Assembly: GCA_965218765.1 (NCBI GenBank) | Contig: CBDCLU010000002.1 | Coordinates: 1,364,001 to 1,428,000, forward strand | Source of the DNA: JBBPYC01 sp965218765 | Lineage (GTDB): Bacteria > Pseudomonadota > Gammaproteobacteria > Burkholderiales > Burkholderiaceae_C | Direction of reading: 5' to 3' | Length of the DNA stretch: 64,000 nt | Shown: positions 25,367 to 35,022 of the stretch, in pieces | Numbering within the stretch: the first letter of the stretch is position 1 | Layout of the letters: every line of letters starts with the position of its first letter | The notes under the pieces: generated by a model | Told to the model about the DNA's origin: nothing | The model's database searches: none | Seen by the model: the letters and a program-made list of their open reading frames with translations, nothing else | Translations under genes and position numbers: made by a program

Positions 25367-26065
25367 ATGACACCCGTCCGCAGCCGGCCTCTGCTCTACA
25401 GCTATCGCCGCTGTCCTTATGCGATGCGGGCTCGCATGGCGCTGCTTCACGCCGGGCGCGACTTTCAGGCCTTCGAGATCGTGCTGCGTGACAAGCCAGC
25501 CGCGCTGCTGGCCTTATCACCCAAGGGCACCGTGCCGGTGCTGCAGCTGCCCGATGGTCGGGTGCTGGAAGAAAGCTGGGACATCGTTGCCTGGGCGTTC
25601 GATGTGAACGACCGGGATGACTGGTGGCGCGGCGCGCAGTCGGACGCCAACCGGGAACTGCTGCGCCTGAACAACGGCCCGTTCAAGCAACACCTCGATC
25701 GCTACAAGTATCCGCAACGCTATCCGCAGGATGCCGGCAGGCGCGACCAACACCGCGCCCAGGCCGTGACAACCTTGCTGTTGCCACTGGAGGCGCGGCT
25801 GCAGAGCGAACGTTTTCTCGGCGGCCCAGCGCCCTGTGCGACCGACATCGGGGTCTTTCCTTTCGTGCGCCAGTTCGCCGCCGTGGAGCACGGCTGGTTT
25901 GCCGCACAGGCGCTGCCTGCGCTTCAGGCCTGGCTTGCCGCATGGGTTGGCAGCGACTTGTTCGAGACCTGCATGACCCGCCTGCCAGCCCGGACCGCCG
26001 TCGATTTTCCTGCCTTGACCGCCTCAAGTCGCCAGCCCGCGACGGCGCCTGCCCTCAGTCGTTGA
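25367..26065 (+). CDS. Glutathione S-transferase-like protein
   Basis: 232 residues from ATG 25367. The N-terminal thioredoxin-fold domain begins RPLLYSYRRCPYAMRARMALLHAG, with CPYA at the position of the catalytic residue, followed by SPKGTVPVLQLPDGRVLEESWDIV, the glutathione-binding region. The C-terminal helical domain contains RFLGGPAPCATDIGVFPFVRQFA. It most resembles omega- or beta-like bacterial GSTs acting as reductases or lyases. Its last bases overlap the convergent nitroreductase gene by 11 bases. Confidence 0.87.
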   Translation: MTPVRSRPLLYSYRRCPYAMRARMALLHAGRDFQAFEIVLRDKPAALLALSPKGTVPVLQLPDGRVLEESWDIVAWAFDVNDRDDWWRGAQSDANRELLRLNNGPFKQHLDRYKYPQRYPQDAGRRDQHRAQAVTTLLLPLEARLQSERFLGGPAPCATDIGVFPFVRQFAAVEHGWFAAQALPALQAWLAAWVGSDLFETCMTRLPARTAVDFPALTASSRQPATAPALSR

Positions 26066-26732
26066 ACCCCACGAACGTCGCGCAGTCGTCGACGGACTTT
26101 CGCTCAGAGATCACCGCATTCGCAGGAAACGCATCGTCCGGCCAGCCCATTGCAACGCAGGTCTGGATCACCTGATCGTCCGGGATACGCGCTTCCGCAC
26201 GCACCACCGATGACTGCATGATGCCCTGGCTGTTCACCACGCAGCCCAGGCCGCGCGACCAGGCCGCGTTGACCAGGCAGTTGACGACACCGCCGCAGTC
26301 GAACGGCGCGATGTCGCTGCCGTGGATCGATCGGTCGTACGTCACGACGATCGACACCGGCGCATCGAACTGCCGAAAGCCGCGCAGCACCCAGTCCTGC
26401 CGCTTTTCCTTGTTGTCGCGCTCGATACCCATCGCGCCAAAGAGCTGCTTCGCGATGCCGATCTGCCGTTCGCGGTGCACGCCTTCGTAGCCCGGCCCCA
26501 TGCGGAACTCGCGCGAATCGGGCACGCCGGCGAGGTTGCGCTCCACGTTGCCCGCGCGGATGCGGTCCAGCACATCGCCGGAGACGACATAAAAGTTCCA
26601 CGGCTGCGTGTTCAGCGACGTCGGCGCACGGATCGCCAGCGCCAGCACCTCTCGGATCAGCGCCTGCGGCACCGGCTTTTTCAAATAGCCGCGGATGCTG
26701 CGGCGGGTGCGGATGACGTCGTCGAATTGCAT
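26055..26732 (-). CDS. Nitroreductase-family FMN enzyme
   Basis: 225 residues. Family signatures: RTRRSIRGYLKKPVPQALIREVLALAIRAPTSLNTQPW (FMN-binding Arg-Arg-Ser and the Asn/Gln-Pro-Trp strand) and CGGVVNCLVNAAWSRGLGCVVNSQG. The C-terminus has VAMGWPDDAFPANAV and ERKSVDD. Cytosolic NAD(P)H-dependent reductase of nitro compounds, quinones or flavins; the natural substrate is unknown. Confidence 0.88.
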   Translation of the reverse strand: MQFDDVIRTRRSIRGYLKKPVPQALIREVLALAIRAPTSLNTQPWNFYVVSGDVLDRIRAGNVERNLAGVPDSREFRMGPGYEGVHRERQIGIAKQLFGAMGIERDNKEKRQDWVLRGFRQFDAPVSIVVTYDRSIHGSDIAPFDCGGVVNCLVNAAWSRGLGCVVNSQGIMQSSVVRAEARIPDDQVIQTCVAMGWPDDAFPANAVISERKSVDDCATFVGFND

Positions 26733-26823
26733 GCGTGGCTGCTCGTTGCTGTGGGATTTTTATGTCAAATGTGGCGCTGGCGCACCATTTATAAGCGCCG
26801 GTAGCTTCTATTTTTATAGCGAA

Positions 26824-27672
26824 TCAAAACGGTTCCAGATCGATCAGCATCGGCTGATGGTCCGACGCCTGCGTCTGCGAATCGACCTCGATGCGCCGCA
26901 CCCACGGCGCCATCGCTTCGCTGACGAACACGAAATCGCAGGCCACCGGCTCGGGTCCGTAGGTGCGGTCATACAGCATGAAGGTACCGGGCTGCGGTGA
27001 CGCGCCATGCAGCAGCGGCCATGCATCCGTGAACGTGGCGGCACCGAACGGCTGCTGGATCGCCGCATATTCGGGCTGTGTGGCCGTCAGGTTGAAATCC
27101 CCGCACAGGATCGCCTGCGGAGTGTGCATCTTGGTCTGAAATGGCGAGCGGCTGTGGTCGGCCAATGGCGGTGCTGCAGCCTGGTCGCATGCTTGCATGT
27201 GCAACGCACGCAGCGCCTCGGCCTGCGCCATGCGCTGGGTGGCGGAATAAAACTCCAGGTGCGTCGTCATCACGCGGATCAGCCCGAGCTGCGGATCCTT
27301 CACGGCGGCAACCGTGCACATGCGTGGCATGCTGCGCACACCCGGGTCGGCCGGCCAGGGCAGCGTATGGTGCTGTACCTGCCGCACCGGCAACCGTGTC
27401 GCGATCACATTGCCGAAGCGCTGGCGTTGGCCATCAGGCGTGAACTCATCGACCGCAGCGCCGAAGAACACCTGGAACCCGGGCAGCAGCGCCTGCAACT
27501 CGGCCGGTTGATCCCCGGGCGCGCCGGGCATGTCGGGATAGCCCTGCGCGATCTCCTGCAGGCACAGCACGTCGAAGTCAGCCAGCGCACGCGCATGCTC
27601 GACGATGCGCGCCGGGCTGACCCGGCCATCGAGCCCGCGGCACCACTGCGTGTTCCAGGTGATGAGCTTCAT
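26824..27672 (-). CDS. Endonuclease/exonuclease/phosphatase-fold hydrolase
   Basis: 282 residues from ATG 27672 (MKLITWNTQWCRGLDG). The EEP motifs are in order: WNTQW, LCLQEI (metal Glu), MTTHLEFYS, ILCGDFNLTA (catalytic Asp-Asn) and the terminal ASDHQPMLIDL (Asp-His). No signal peptide, so cytosolic. It is the last gene of the ABC transporter operon, 11 bases after the permease. A phosphodiesterase acting on an imported glycerophospho- or sugar-phosphodiester would fit the Ugp-like transporter; this is inference. Confidence 0.87.
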   Translation of the reverse strand: MKLITWNTQWCRGLDGRVSPARIVEHARALADFDVLCLQEIAQGYPDMPGAPGDQPAELQALLPGFQVFFGAAVDEFTPDGQRQRFGNVIATRLPVRQVQHHTLPWPADPGVRSMPRMCTVAAVKDPQLGLIRVMTTHLEFYSATQRMAQAEALRALHMQACDQAAAPPLADHSRSPFQTKMHTPQAILCGDFNLTATQPEYAAIQQPFGAATFTDAWPLLHGASPQPGTFMLYDRTYGPEPVACDFVFVSEAMAPWVRRIEVDSQTQASDHQPMLIDLEPF

Positions 27673-27683
27673 CGTTGATCGAC

Positions 27684-28523
27684 TCACTTGATGCCGGCGC
27701 GCATGAAGCTCTGCACGAACTGGCGTTGAAACAGCAAGAACGCAAGCAGCAGCGGTGCCGAGGTCATCAACGTCGCTGCCGTGATGATCGACCAGTCCAC
27801 CCCCTGATCGACCGACGAGAACACCTGCAGGCCCACCGTCAGCGGCCGCGAATTCACGCTGTTGGTGACGATCAACGGCCACAGGAAGTTGTTCCAGTGA
27901 AAGCTCACCGATACCAATGCGAACGCGGTGTAGACCGGCTTGGCCAGCGGCACGTAGACGCGCCACAGGGTCTGCATCGCGCTGGCCCCTTCCACCCGCG
28001 CCGCGTCGTCAAGCTCCTTCGGGATGCCCATGAAGGTCTGGCGCAGCAGAAAGATCGCGAAGGCCGAAGCGAAGTAAGGCAGGCCGATTGCAAGCAGCGT
28101 ATCGATCAGGCCGAGTCTGGCCATCGTCTTGTAGTTCTCCACCAGCAGGATGTCCGGCATGATCATCAGCTGCGCCAGCACCAAAGCAAAAGCGATGCTG
28201 CGGCCTCGGAATTCATAACGTGCGAACGCATAAGCTGCCAAGGTGCCAAGAACGAGCTGCGCAGCCAGGATCATCGCCACCAGCAAGGTCGTGTTCAAGA
28301 AGTAGCGCGCGAACGGTGCGGCAGCCCAGGCGCGCGCAAAGTTGTCCAGCGTGAGCGGCGCCAGCAAACTGAAGTGCGTGGAATACGCGGGCAGATGAAA
28401 CGCCGTCCAGACTGCATAGACCAGCGGCAGGATCCACAGCAGCGCCAGCAGCCAGGCGGCCACCGTGTCGATCCAGGTCGGCTCATTGAAAGCAAGCTGC
28501 GGCTCGGTGGCGTGGCGGCTCAT
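27684..28523 (-). CDS. ABC sugar transporter permease (UgpE/MalG type)
   Basis: 279 residues from ATG 28523. Six hydrophobic segments and the EAA loop that docks on the ATPase (DDAARVEGASAMQTLWRVYVPLAKP). It starts inside the end of the partner permease (4-base overlap) and forms the inner-membrane channel with it. Confidence 0.93.
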   Translation of the reverse strand: MSRHATEPQLAFNEPTWIDTVAAWLLALLWILPLVYAVWTAFHLPAYSTHFSLLAPLTLDNFARAWAAAPFARYFLNTTLLVAMILAAQLVLGTLAAYAFARYEFRGRSIAFALVLAQLMIMPDILLVENYKTMARLGLIDTLLAIGLPYFASAFAIFLLRQTFMGIPKELDDAARVEGASAMQTLWRVYVPLAKPVYTAFALVSVSFHWNNFLWPLIVTNSVNSRPLTVGLQVFSSVDQGVDWSIITAATLMTSAPLLLAFLLFQRQFVQSFMRAGIK

Positions 28524-29425
28524 TTGTAATGCACCCGCTTGTCCAGTACGAAAAACTGGAACAACGCGATGCCCGCCAGCACCACCACCAGCACGACCGT
28601 GATCGCCGATGCATAGGCCGTGTCCCAGAAGCTGAAGCCCACTTCGTACAGGTAGTAGAGCAGCAGGGTCGATGCATTGTTCGGCCCGCCGCGCGTGAGC
28701 ACGAACAGATGGTCGACCATGCGAAACGCATTGATGAATGCGTTGACCAGCACGAACAACGTGGTCGGCATGAGCAGCGGCCACTGCACGCGCCGGAAGA
28801 AGTACCAGCGTGAAGCGCCTTCGATCGCCGCGGCTTCGCGCAGGCTCGGATTCAGCGTTTGCAGCGCAGCGAGGTAGAAGATCATGAAGAAGCCCGCCTC
28901 CTTCCAGATCGCGACCACCGTGACGGCGCCAAGCGCAGTCGATGGGCTGCCGAGCCAGTTGTGCGAAGGCAGGCCCAACGCGCCCGTGATCTGCTCGAGC
29001 AGCCCGTACTGAGGCGTGTAGAAGAACAGCCAGATGTTGGCCACCGCGATCATCGGCAGCACGGTGGGGGTGAAGTACGCCATGCGCAGGAACGTTCGGC
29101 CGGCGATGCGCTCGTTTACCCATAGCGCCATCATGAGCGCCAGCCCGATCGACAGCGGGATCGTCGCGCCCGCAAACCAAAGGTTGTTGCGCACGGCCTT
29201 CCAGAACACCGGGTCGGCCACCATGACCTGGTAGTTCTCAAGGCCGACCCAGACCGCGGGTCGCGCGCCGCGCGGGGTGGAAAAGAAGCTGTCGTAGAAC
29301 GTGGATACCGCCGGCCAGTGGGTAAACGCGACCAGCAGCACCAGCGCCGGCAGCAGCATCAGCCAGGCATGCGTGGTGCGCATCGCGTCGTGCGATGCGC
29401 GGGCTTGTCCAGGGTACCGCTGCAT
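28520..29425 (-). CDS. ABC sugar transporter permease (UgpA/MalF type)
   Basis: 301 residues; six hydrophobic segments and the EAA loop (REAAAIEGASRWYFFRRVQWPLLMP). WVGLENYQVMVADPVFWKAVRNNLWF near the N-terminus is typical of UgpA-like subunits. A second possible start is Met15. It lies 23 bases after the binding-protein gene and overlaps the second permease. Confidence 0.93.
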   Translation of the reverse strand: MQRYPGQARASHDAMRTTHAWLMLLPALVLLVAFTHWPAVSTFYDSFFSTPRGARPAVWVGLENYQVMVADPVFWKAVRNNLWFAGATIPLSIGLALMMALWVNERIAGRTFLRMAYFTPTVLPMIAVANIWLFFYTPQYGLLEQITGALGLPSHNWLGSPSTALGAVTVVAIWKEAGFFMIFYLAALQTLNPSLREAAAIEGASRWYFFRRVQWPLLMPTTLFVLVNAFINAFRMVDHLFVLTRGGPNNASTLLLYYLYEVGFSFWDTAYASAITVVLVVVLAGIALFQFFVLDKRVHYK

Positions 29426-29448
29426 CGAATCAGCTGTGCGCCGTTTCG

Positions 29449-30744
29449 TTATCGGTAGGAACGCAGGATGCGATCGGCCTCGGCCTGCGCATCCTTCATT
29501 GCCTGCGCCGGCGTCTTGCTGCCCGTGAGCGCTGCCTGGATGCCGTCGTTGAGCACCTTGGTCACGCGCTGGTTCTCATGGGTGGAGAACTCGGCGACGG
29601 AAAACGGCAACTGATCGCGCGCAACGACCGCAGGCGGGAAGTCCGCCACGTATTTGTTGAGCGCTGAAGTGTCATATGCCGCTGGCGACGTGCCGACATA
29701 GCCGGTGTCGATGCTCCAGGTGGCGGTGCGCTCGGGCTGCGTGACCCACTTGACGAACTTGAATGCGGCTTCCTGCTGCGCAGCAGACGCCTTTTTGAAG
29801 ATGTAGAAGTTGCCCCCGCCGGTCGGCGAGCCCTTGCGCTTGTTGGCCGGGATCATGCCCACGCCGAAATCGAACTTTGCGTTGTTTCTGACGTTCGTCA
29901 GGTTGCCGGTGGTGGTGAAGATGATCGCGGCCTTCTTCTCGAAAAAGTCCTTCGGCGTCGTGCCCCACTCGACCACGCCCGGCGGATGGATGCCGGCCTT
30001 GCCCAGATCGACCCAGAACTGCAGCGCTTCGATCACCTGCGGGTCGTCGAACGTCACCTTGGTGCCGGATTCGTTGGCGAGGATCGCGCCGTTGGCGGTC
30101 GTCAACGTCTGGAACAACCAGTACGGAAAACCGCTTGACGGAATCTGCACGCCCCACTGCGTGACGTTGCCGCTGGCGTCCTTCTTGGTGAGCTTGGTCG
30201 CGGCATCCTTCAGTTCAGCCCAGGTGGCCGGTGCCTTTTCCGGGTCCAGGCCGGCTTCCTTGAACGCTGCCTTGTTCCAGTACATCACGACGGTGGAGCG
30301 CTGAAACGGAATGCCCCAGGTCTTGCCGTCGGTCTGGCTGTTGAGCATGAACGCCGGGAAGAAGCCCTTCATCCAGGCCTTGTCCTCCGGCGTCTTTGCG
30401 AAGTTGTCGAACGGGACGATCGCACCTTCATCGATCAACGTGAACATGTCGGTGGACAGCACCACGGACGTGACCGGCGGCGTGCCGGACTTGTGCGCGG
30501 TCAGCGCCTTCACGATGGTTTCCTGGTAGGTCCCCGCGTAGATCGGCGTGATCTTGATGCCGGGGTTTTCTTTCATGAAGCCTTGCGCGAACCCGTCGAT
30601 CGTTTTGGCGATCGCACCGCCGACCGCCACCGGGTAATAAAACTCCACCTCAACCGGCGTTTGCGCGCGCAGCGGCCCGACCGCCAGCGCCGCGGTGGCG
30701 ACCAGTGGCAGTGACAACCTGCGCAGGAACGTTCTCGTCTTCAT
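29449..30744 (-). CDS. ABC sugar-type solute-binding protein (UgpB-like)
   Basis: 431 residues from ATG 30744. Signal peptide ends at PLRAQ. The mature protein is a family 1 extracellular binding protein: VEVEFYYPVAVGGAIAKTIDGFAQGFMKENPGIKITPIYAGTYQET, GIPFQRSTVVMYWNKAAFKEAGLDP and GGGNFYIFKKA. The opening resembles glycerol-3-phosphate receptors, whose ligand region starts in the same way, but the ligand is not proven. It precedes both permease genes. Confidence 0.92.
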   Translation of the reverse strand: MKTRTFLRRLSLPLVATAALAVGPLRAQTPVEVEFYYPVAVGGAIAKTIDGFAQGFMKENPGIKITPIYAGTYQETIVKALTAHKSGTPPVTSVVLSTDMFTLIDEGAIVPFDNFAKTPEDKAWMKGFFPAFMLNSQTDGKTWGIPFQRSTVVMYWNKAAFKEAGLDPEKAPATWAELKDAATKLTKKDASGNVTQWGVQIPSSGFPYWLFQTLTTANGAILANESGTKVTFDDPQVIEALQFWVDLGKAGIHPPGVVEWGTTPKDFFEKKAAIIFTTTGNLTNVRNNAKFDFGVGMIPANKRKGSPTGGGNFYIFKKASAAQQEAAFKFVKWVTQPERTATWSIDTGYVGTSPAAYDTSALNKYVADFPPAVVARDQLPFSVAEFSTHENQRVTKVLNDGIQAALTGSKTPAQAMKDAQAEADRILRSYR

Positions 30745-30772
30745 CGTGACAGTCCTCTCAATTAAAAAATAT

Positions 30773-31795
30773 TCACTGAATCCGGTCACCCGCAGCGTTG
30801 AAACCGTGGCTGTCTTCCGGATGCCAATGCAGCCGCACGGTATCGCCCGGCTGCGCCACATGCCAACCGGCTGCGCGCACCAGCAGGGTTTGCGTGCCGA
30901 CGGCGCAACGCAGCACCAGATCGGCGCCCAGGTATTCAACGCTGCGCACCACGGCGGGCACGCCCTGCCCCTCGCCATCCAGCGCGATCGACTCGGGCCG
31001 CACGCCCAGCATCGCTGCCGGCACGTCCATCGCCACGTCGCTGCCTGCGATGCGCCCGTGCTCCAGCGCCACCAGATTCATCGGCGGCGTGCCGATGAAG
31101 CGCGCAGCAAATGTTGTTGCCGGAAGTGCATACAACTCGCGCGGCGCACCGGCCTGTTCGACCCGGCCGCGATTGAGCAGCACGACCTGGTCGGCCATGC
31201 TCATCGCCTCGGTCTGGTCGTGCGTGACATAGACGACGGTCAGCCCGAGCTTGAGCTGCAACTCGCGCAGCTCGATGCGCATCTCCTGGCGCAGCTGCGC
31301 ATCGAGGTTCGACAGCGGCTCGTCCATCAGGCAGACCCGGGCCTGCGCGACCAACGCTCGGCCTAGCGCCACCCTTTGCTGCTGCCCGCCCGAGAGCTGG
31401 CCCGGGCGGCGATCGAGCAACGCTTCCAGACCAAGCAGCGCCGCGGTCTCCTGCAGCCGCCGGGCCGTCTCCGCTGCCGGCGCCTTGCGCACGGAAAGAC
31501 CGAACGTGATGTTGTGCGCGACGTTCAAGTGCGGAAACAGCGCGTAGTTCTGAAACACCATGGCAATGCCGCGCTGCGCGGGCGGCAGCAAGGTCACATC
31601 GCGTCCGTCGATCAGTACCTGACCGCTGGTCGCGCTGTCCAGCCCGGCAATGATGCGCAAGGTGGTGGACTTGCCGCAGCCGGACGGCCCCAGCAGCACG
31701 CAGAACGTGCCGGCATCGATGTGCAGGTCGATCCGGTGCAGCGCGATTGCGTCGCTCCAGGATTTGCCGACGTTCGAGAGTTCGATCGATGCCAT
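30773..31795 (-). CDS. ABC transporter ATP-binding protein (UgpC/MalK type)
   Basis: 340 residues from ATG 31795. Walker A GPSGCGKST, Q-loop VFQNYALFPH, signature LSGGQQQR, Walker B VCLMDEPLSNLD and the switch His in VTHDQTEAM are all intact. The C-terminal 110 residues form the MalK-type OB/regulatory domain (MLGVRPESIALDGEG). It powers the UgpA/E-like permease pair. It starts 25 bases after the aldo/keto reductase gene stops and precedes the binding-protein gene. Confidence 0.95.
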   Translation of the reverse strand: MASIELSNVGKSWSDAIALHRIDLHIDAGTFCVLLGPSGCGKSTTLRIIAGLDSATSGQVLIDGRDVTLLPPAQRGIAMVFQNYALFPHLNVAHNITFGLSVRKAPAAETARRLQETAALLGLEALLDRRPGQLSGGQQQRVALGRALVAQARVCLMDEPLSNLDAQLRQEMRIELRELQLKLGLTVVYVTHDQTEAMSMADQVVLLNRGRVEQAGAPRELYALPATTFAARFIGTPPMNLVALEHGRIAGSDVAMDVPAAMLGVRPESIALDGEGQGVPAVVRSVEYLGADLVLRCAVGTQTLLVRAAGWHVAQPGDTVRLHWHPEDSHGFNAAGDRIQ

Positions 31796-31820
31796 CGTGG
31801 CCGACTCTAGCAACGCCGTG

Positions 31821-32837
31821 TTACGCAAACATTTCGGTATCGACTTCCGATTGCGACTGCGCGTTGTAGCGCGCGCCAACGACGTTCTTCTGGTTGAGCA
31901 ACTCGTCCAGCTGCGCCATCGCCTTCGCATCCAGCGTGACTCCAGGCGCGCCCAGGTTTTCTTCCAGATGATCGAGCCGCGTGGTGCCCGGGATTGCGAT
32001 GATCTGCGGGGCCTTGTGCAGCAGCCAGGCGAGTGCAAGCTGCCCCGGCGTGCAGCCGATCTGCTGCGCCAGTTCCAGATAGGGAGGCAGCAGCTTGAGG
32101 TTCCTTGCGTACGTTGCCGGCTCGAAGCGCGGCATGCCGCGCCGGATGTCGCGCTCGCCGAGTTGCGTCACGTCCTGCAGCCGGCCCGTGAGGAAGCCGC
32201 GCGCGAGCGGGCTGAACGCGACGAATGCAGTGCCGAGTTCCGCGCAGGCGTCGAGCACCGCGATCTCGGGGTTGCGCGTCCACAGCGAATATTCGGTTTG
32301 CACGGCCGCGATCGGGTGCACCGCATGCGCTTTTCGCAGCGTCCCGGCCGACACTTCGGACAGGCCGATGCTGCGAATCTTGCCTGCGCGCAGCAGATCG
32401 CTCAAGGCGCCGACGCTGTCTTCGATCGGCACGCCGCGTCCCTTGTCCCAGCGGTGCAGGTAGTACAGGTCGATCACGTCGGTCTTGAGCCTTCGCAGGC
32501 TGTCCTCGCAGGTCGCGCGGATGGTTTTGGGCCGGCCATCGATCACGCGCGTCATCTTGCCGTCCACCTCCACGCCCTGCATGCCGCATTTGCTGGCCAG
32601 CACGAAGCGCTGGCGGTGTCTTGACAGCGCTTGCCCGACCAGGCTTTCGCTCGCACCGAAGCCGTACAACGCGGCCGTGTCAAAGAAATCCACGCCTCCA
32701 TCCAGCGCCTGCAACAGCAGCTGTTCGCCCGCGACTGCTGCCGGTGGCGAGCCATAGGCATGGCTCAGGTTCATGCAGCCAAAGCCGATCGGGTTGACTT
32801 CGAACGGGCCGATGGTTCGTCTGGCGTTTGTGTTCAT
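31821..32837 (-). CDS. Aldo/keto reductase
   Basis: 338 residues from ATG 32837. TIM-barrel with the catalytic tetrad in DTAALYGFGASE (Asp, Tyr), FVLASKCG (Lys) and DLYYLHRWD (His). NADPH contacts lie in ALAWLLHKAPQIIAIPGTTRLDHLEENLGA near the C-terminus. Close in character to the tas/YakC-like aldo/keto reductases. First gene of a six-gene operon with the ABC transporter and EEP hydrolase, which suggests it oxidises or reduces a sugar-derived substrate. Confidence 0.92.
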   Translation of the reverse strand: MNTNARRTIGPFEVNPIGFGCMNLSHAYGSPPAAVAGEQLLLQALDGGVDFFDTAALYGFGASESLVGQALSRHRQRFVLASKCGMQGVEVDGKMTRVIDGRPKTIRATCEDSLRRLKTDVIDLYYLHRWDKGRGVPIEDSVGALSDLLRAGKIRSIGLSEVSAGTLRKAHAVHPIAAVQTEYSLWTRNPEIAVLDACAELGTAFVAFSPLARGFLTGRLQDVTQLGERDIRRGMPRFEPATYARNLKLLPPYLELAQQIGCTPGQLALAWLLHKAPQIIAIPGTTRLDHLEENLGAPGVTLDAKAMAQLDELLNQKNVVGARYNAQSQSEVDTEMFA

Positions 32838-33069
32838 CGTTGGACTGGTTTCAGGTTTGACGGATGGCGCGACTGCCCGGTGTGTGACTTCGGACCGCGC
32901 ATTGTGACTAGCTGTTGCTTGGCCCCATCCTACAAGCCATCGGCTCGCCCGCAAACCGCGGTCTTGCCATATCACAAGCCTCGCGGTGCCTCGCTGTTTT
33001 GCACCCCGGCGGTCGGCCGAACGCCATTCGCGCAGTCGCCGCTCCGCCTGCTTTCCCTACTTCGGGTCC

Positions 33070-33927
33070 ATGATTGCCACGCCTTTGCTGCCCCGCATCC
33101 TGTTTGCCACGCCGGCGTCGCCATTTCGTACGGCGTCGGATTCGGAGCAACGCAGCGCGCTGTTTTAGAAGCGCTACAGCGAGTCGGAGCAGTGGATGTG
33201 GTGCAAATCGCAGCGGATTCGATCCGGCCGACCACCGATTCGGACAGTGCCGAAACAGGTGCGTTGCGCGTGACGCAGCGCCCGCGTCACGGCTTGACGC
33301 GCTATGCCTGCGACATCGCTTTGATGGAAGCCATCAAAAGGCGGTTTGGCATCCCCCCGCCTGACTACGTCCTGATCGTGGGTCGCTACGTCTGGGAAAG
33401 CTGCCAGGTCGAGAGTGGGCGTGGCGCACCCCTGCTAGCCGACCTAGACGATCTGCGCTATCGCTACTCGACCAACTCCGCCCGCACATTCACTGCACTG
33501 AAGAAACGTATGTCGAAATGGGCTGACTGGCAGATCAAACGTCACCAAATTAGGCGCTTCGCCGGTGCGTTTGTTGCTTCTCCGCTCGAGCTCGGCGAAC
33601 TGGCGCCGCAGCGGCATGCCGTGCATTTGCGCAATGTGCCCTGGTCGTTGCTCGTGCAGATGCCGCCTGCCGCACCGGCAAACAGCCGCCAGTTGCTATT
33701 CGTCGGCTCGCTCTGGTATCGGCCGAATGCCGAAGGTGTCGACTGGTTCCTCAAGCATGTTTGGCCGACGGTGCTGCAAGCCGAGCCCGAAGCCGAGCTG
33801 ATGCTGGCAGGCGCCGCCGCGCCGCCGCGCCGCCGCGCCGCCGGTCCGCCGGTCCGCCGGTCCGCCGGTCCGCGCGCGCTGGACTGCGCATCCGCGCGTG
33901 CAGGCGCCGGGCTTCGTGCAGGACCTA
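33070..33927 (+). pseudogene. Glycosyltransferase (GT4-like), 5' part, broken
   Basis: From ATG 33070 the product begins MIATPLLPRILFATPASPFRT and should continue SALF-LEALQRVGAVDVV, but a one-base loss in a T run near 33165 puts TAG in frame; the rest of the domain is in another frame. The C-terminal GT domain is recognisable (QLLFVGSLWYRPNAEGVDWFLKHVWPTVL). A second shift occurs across the 8-bp repeat array at 33811-33874, after which the frame reads HPRVQAPGFVQDL. At 33926 the gene is interrupted by an IS630-family element; it resumes at 35025 in the right phase. So there are three independent lesions. Confidence 0.85.
33811..33874. repeat. 8 x 8-bp tandem array inside glycosyltransferase
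   Basis: Four copies of GCGCCGCC followed by three of GGTCCGCC and a final GGTCCGCG. A unit of 8 is not a multiple of 3, so each copy gained or lost changes the reading frame of the glycosyltransferase. The gene is in different frames on the two sides of the array. Confidence 0.9.
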
Positions 33928-35022
33928 GTCGGTTGAACCAATGAATTCGCACCCACTCAGAGACTGATGGGAAAGCTGAATTTGAGCGATACCGAGAGGC
34001 AGGAATTGATGACCATGCAGCGTAGCCGCACGATGGCTGTGGGCCAAGTGCGACGCGCGCGATTGATTCTTCGACTCGACGAAGGTGCGACGCGAGAGGC
34101 GATCATGAGCGAACTGCGCTGTGACTCGCGCTTCATCTCGACGTGGAAGTCGCGCTTTGGCGCCGATCGCCTGGCGGGCTTGTATGCGCGCCATCCGGGA
34201 CGTGCGCCGCGCCGTGATCTGGCGCGGCTGGAGGCGCGCGTCTTGAACTACACGCTGCAGCGCAAGCCCAAAGACGGCTCGACGCACTGGAGCAGCAGGA
34301 AGCTGGCCGCTCAACTCGGCCTGCCCTTCATGACCGTGCAGCGCATCTGGAGGAAGCACGACGTGCGCCCGCACCTGCTTGAGCAGCACATGGTCTCCAA
34401 CGATCCCGACTTCGAGGCCAAAGCGGCCGACGTGATCGCGCTGTACCTGAACCCGCCAACCCATGCTGCCGTGTTCTGCGTGGACGAGAAGACGGCCATT
34501 CAAGCGCTCGACAGAAAGGACCGCATGTTGCCGCTGTCGCCAGGGCGCGCCGAGTCGCACGGCTTCGAATACAAGAGAAACGGCACGCTCAGTCTGTTTG
34601 CGGCGCTCAACACCGCCACCGGCGAAGTGCTTGGCAAGACCGCTGCGCGTCACACCAGTGCCCAGTTCGTGGCCTTCCTCGCCGACGTGGTGAGCAGCCA
34701 AGCCGAGGGCAAGGAAATCCACGTCATCTGCGACAACGTGAGCAGCCACAAGACGCCTGCCGTGCAGGCCTTCTTGGCCGAGCATGCGAACGTGGCGATG
34801 CACTACACGCCCACCTACTCGTCCTGGCTCAACCAGGTAGAGAACTGGTTTGCCCGCATCCAGCGCGACATCATCACGCGCGGCGTGTTCACGAGCGTCA
34901 GAGACTTGGACAAAAAACTCATGCGCTACATCCGTCAGTACAACAAAGACCCGAAGCCGCTGCGGTGGAAGTACGATGACCCAAACCGTCGCATCCGGTG
35001 CAATTCCTCTGGTTCGATGGAC
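33928..35022 (+). mobile_element. IS630-family insertion sequence
   Basis: About 1095 bp flanked by the dinucleotide TA on both sides (33926-33927 and 35023-35024), the target duplication of IS630/Tc1-mariner elements. The ends are imperfect inverted repeats of about 30 bases sharing GTC, GAACCA, GAATT and GCACC blocks. Removing the element and one TA restores the glycosyltransferase reading VQDLAAIYAVSAAVVAPI, which confirms the boundaries. It carries one transposase gene. Confidence 0.92.
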
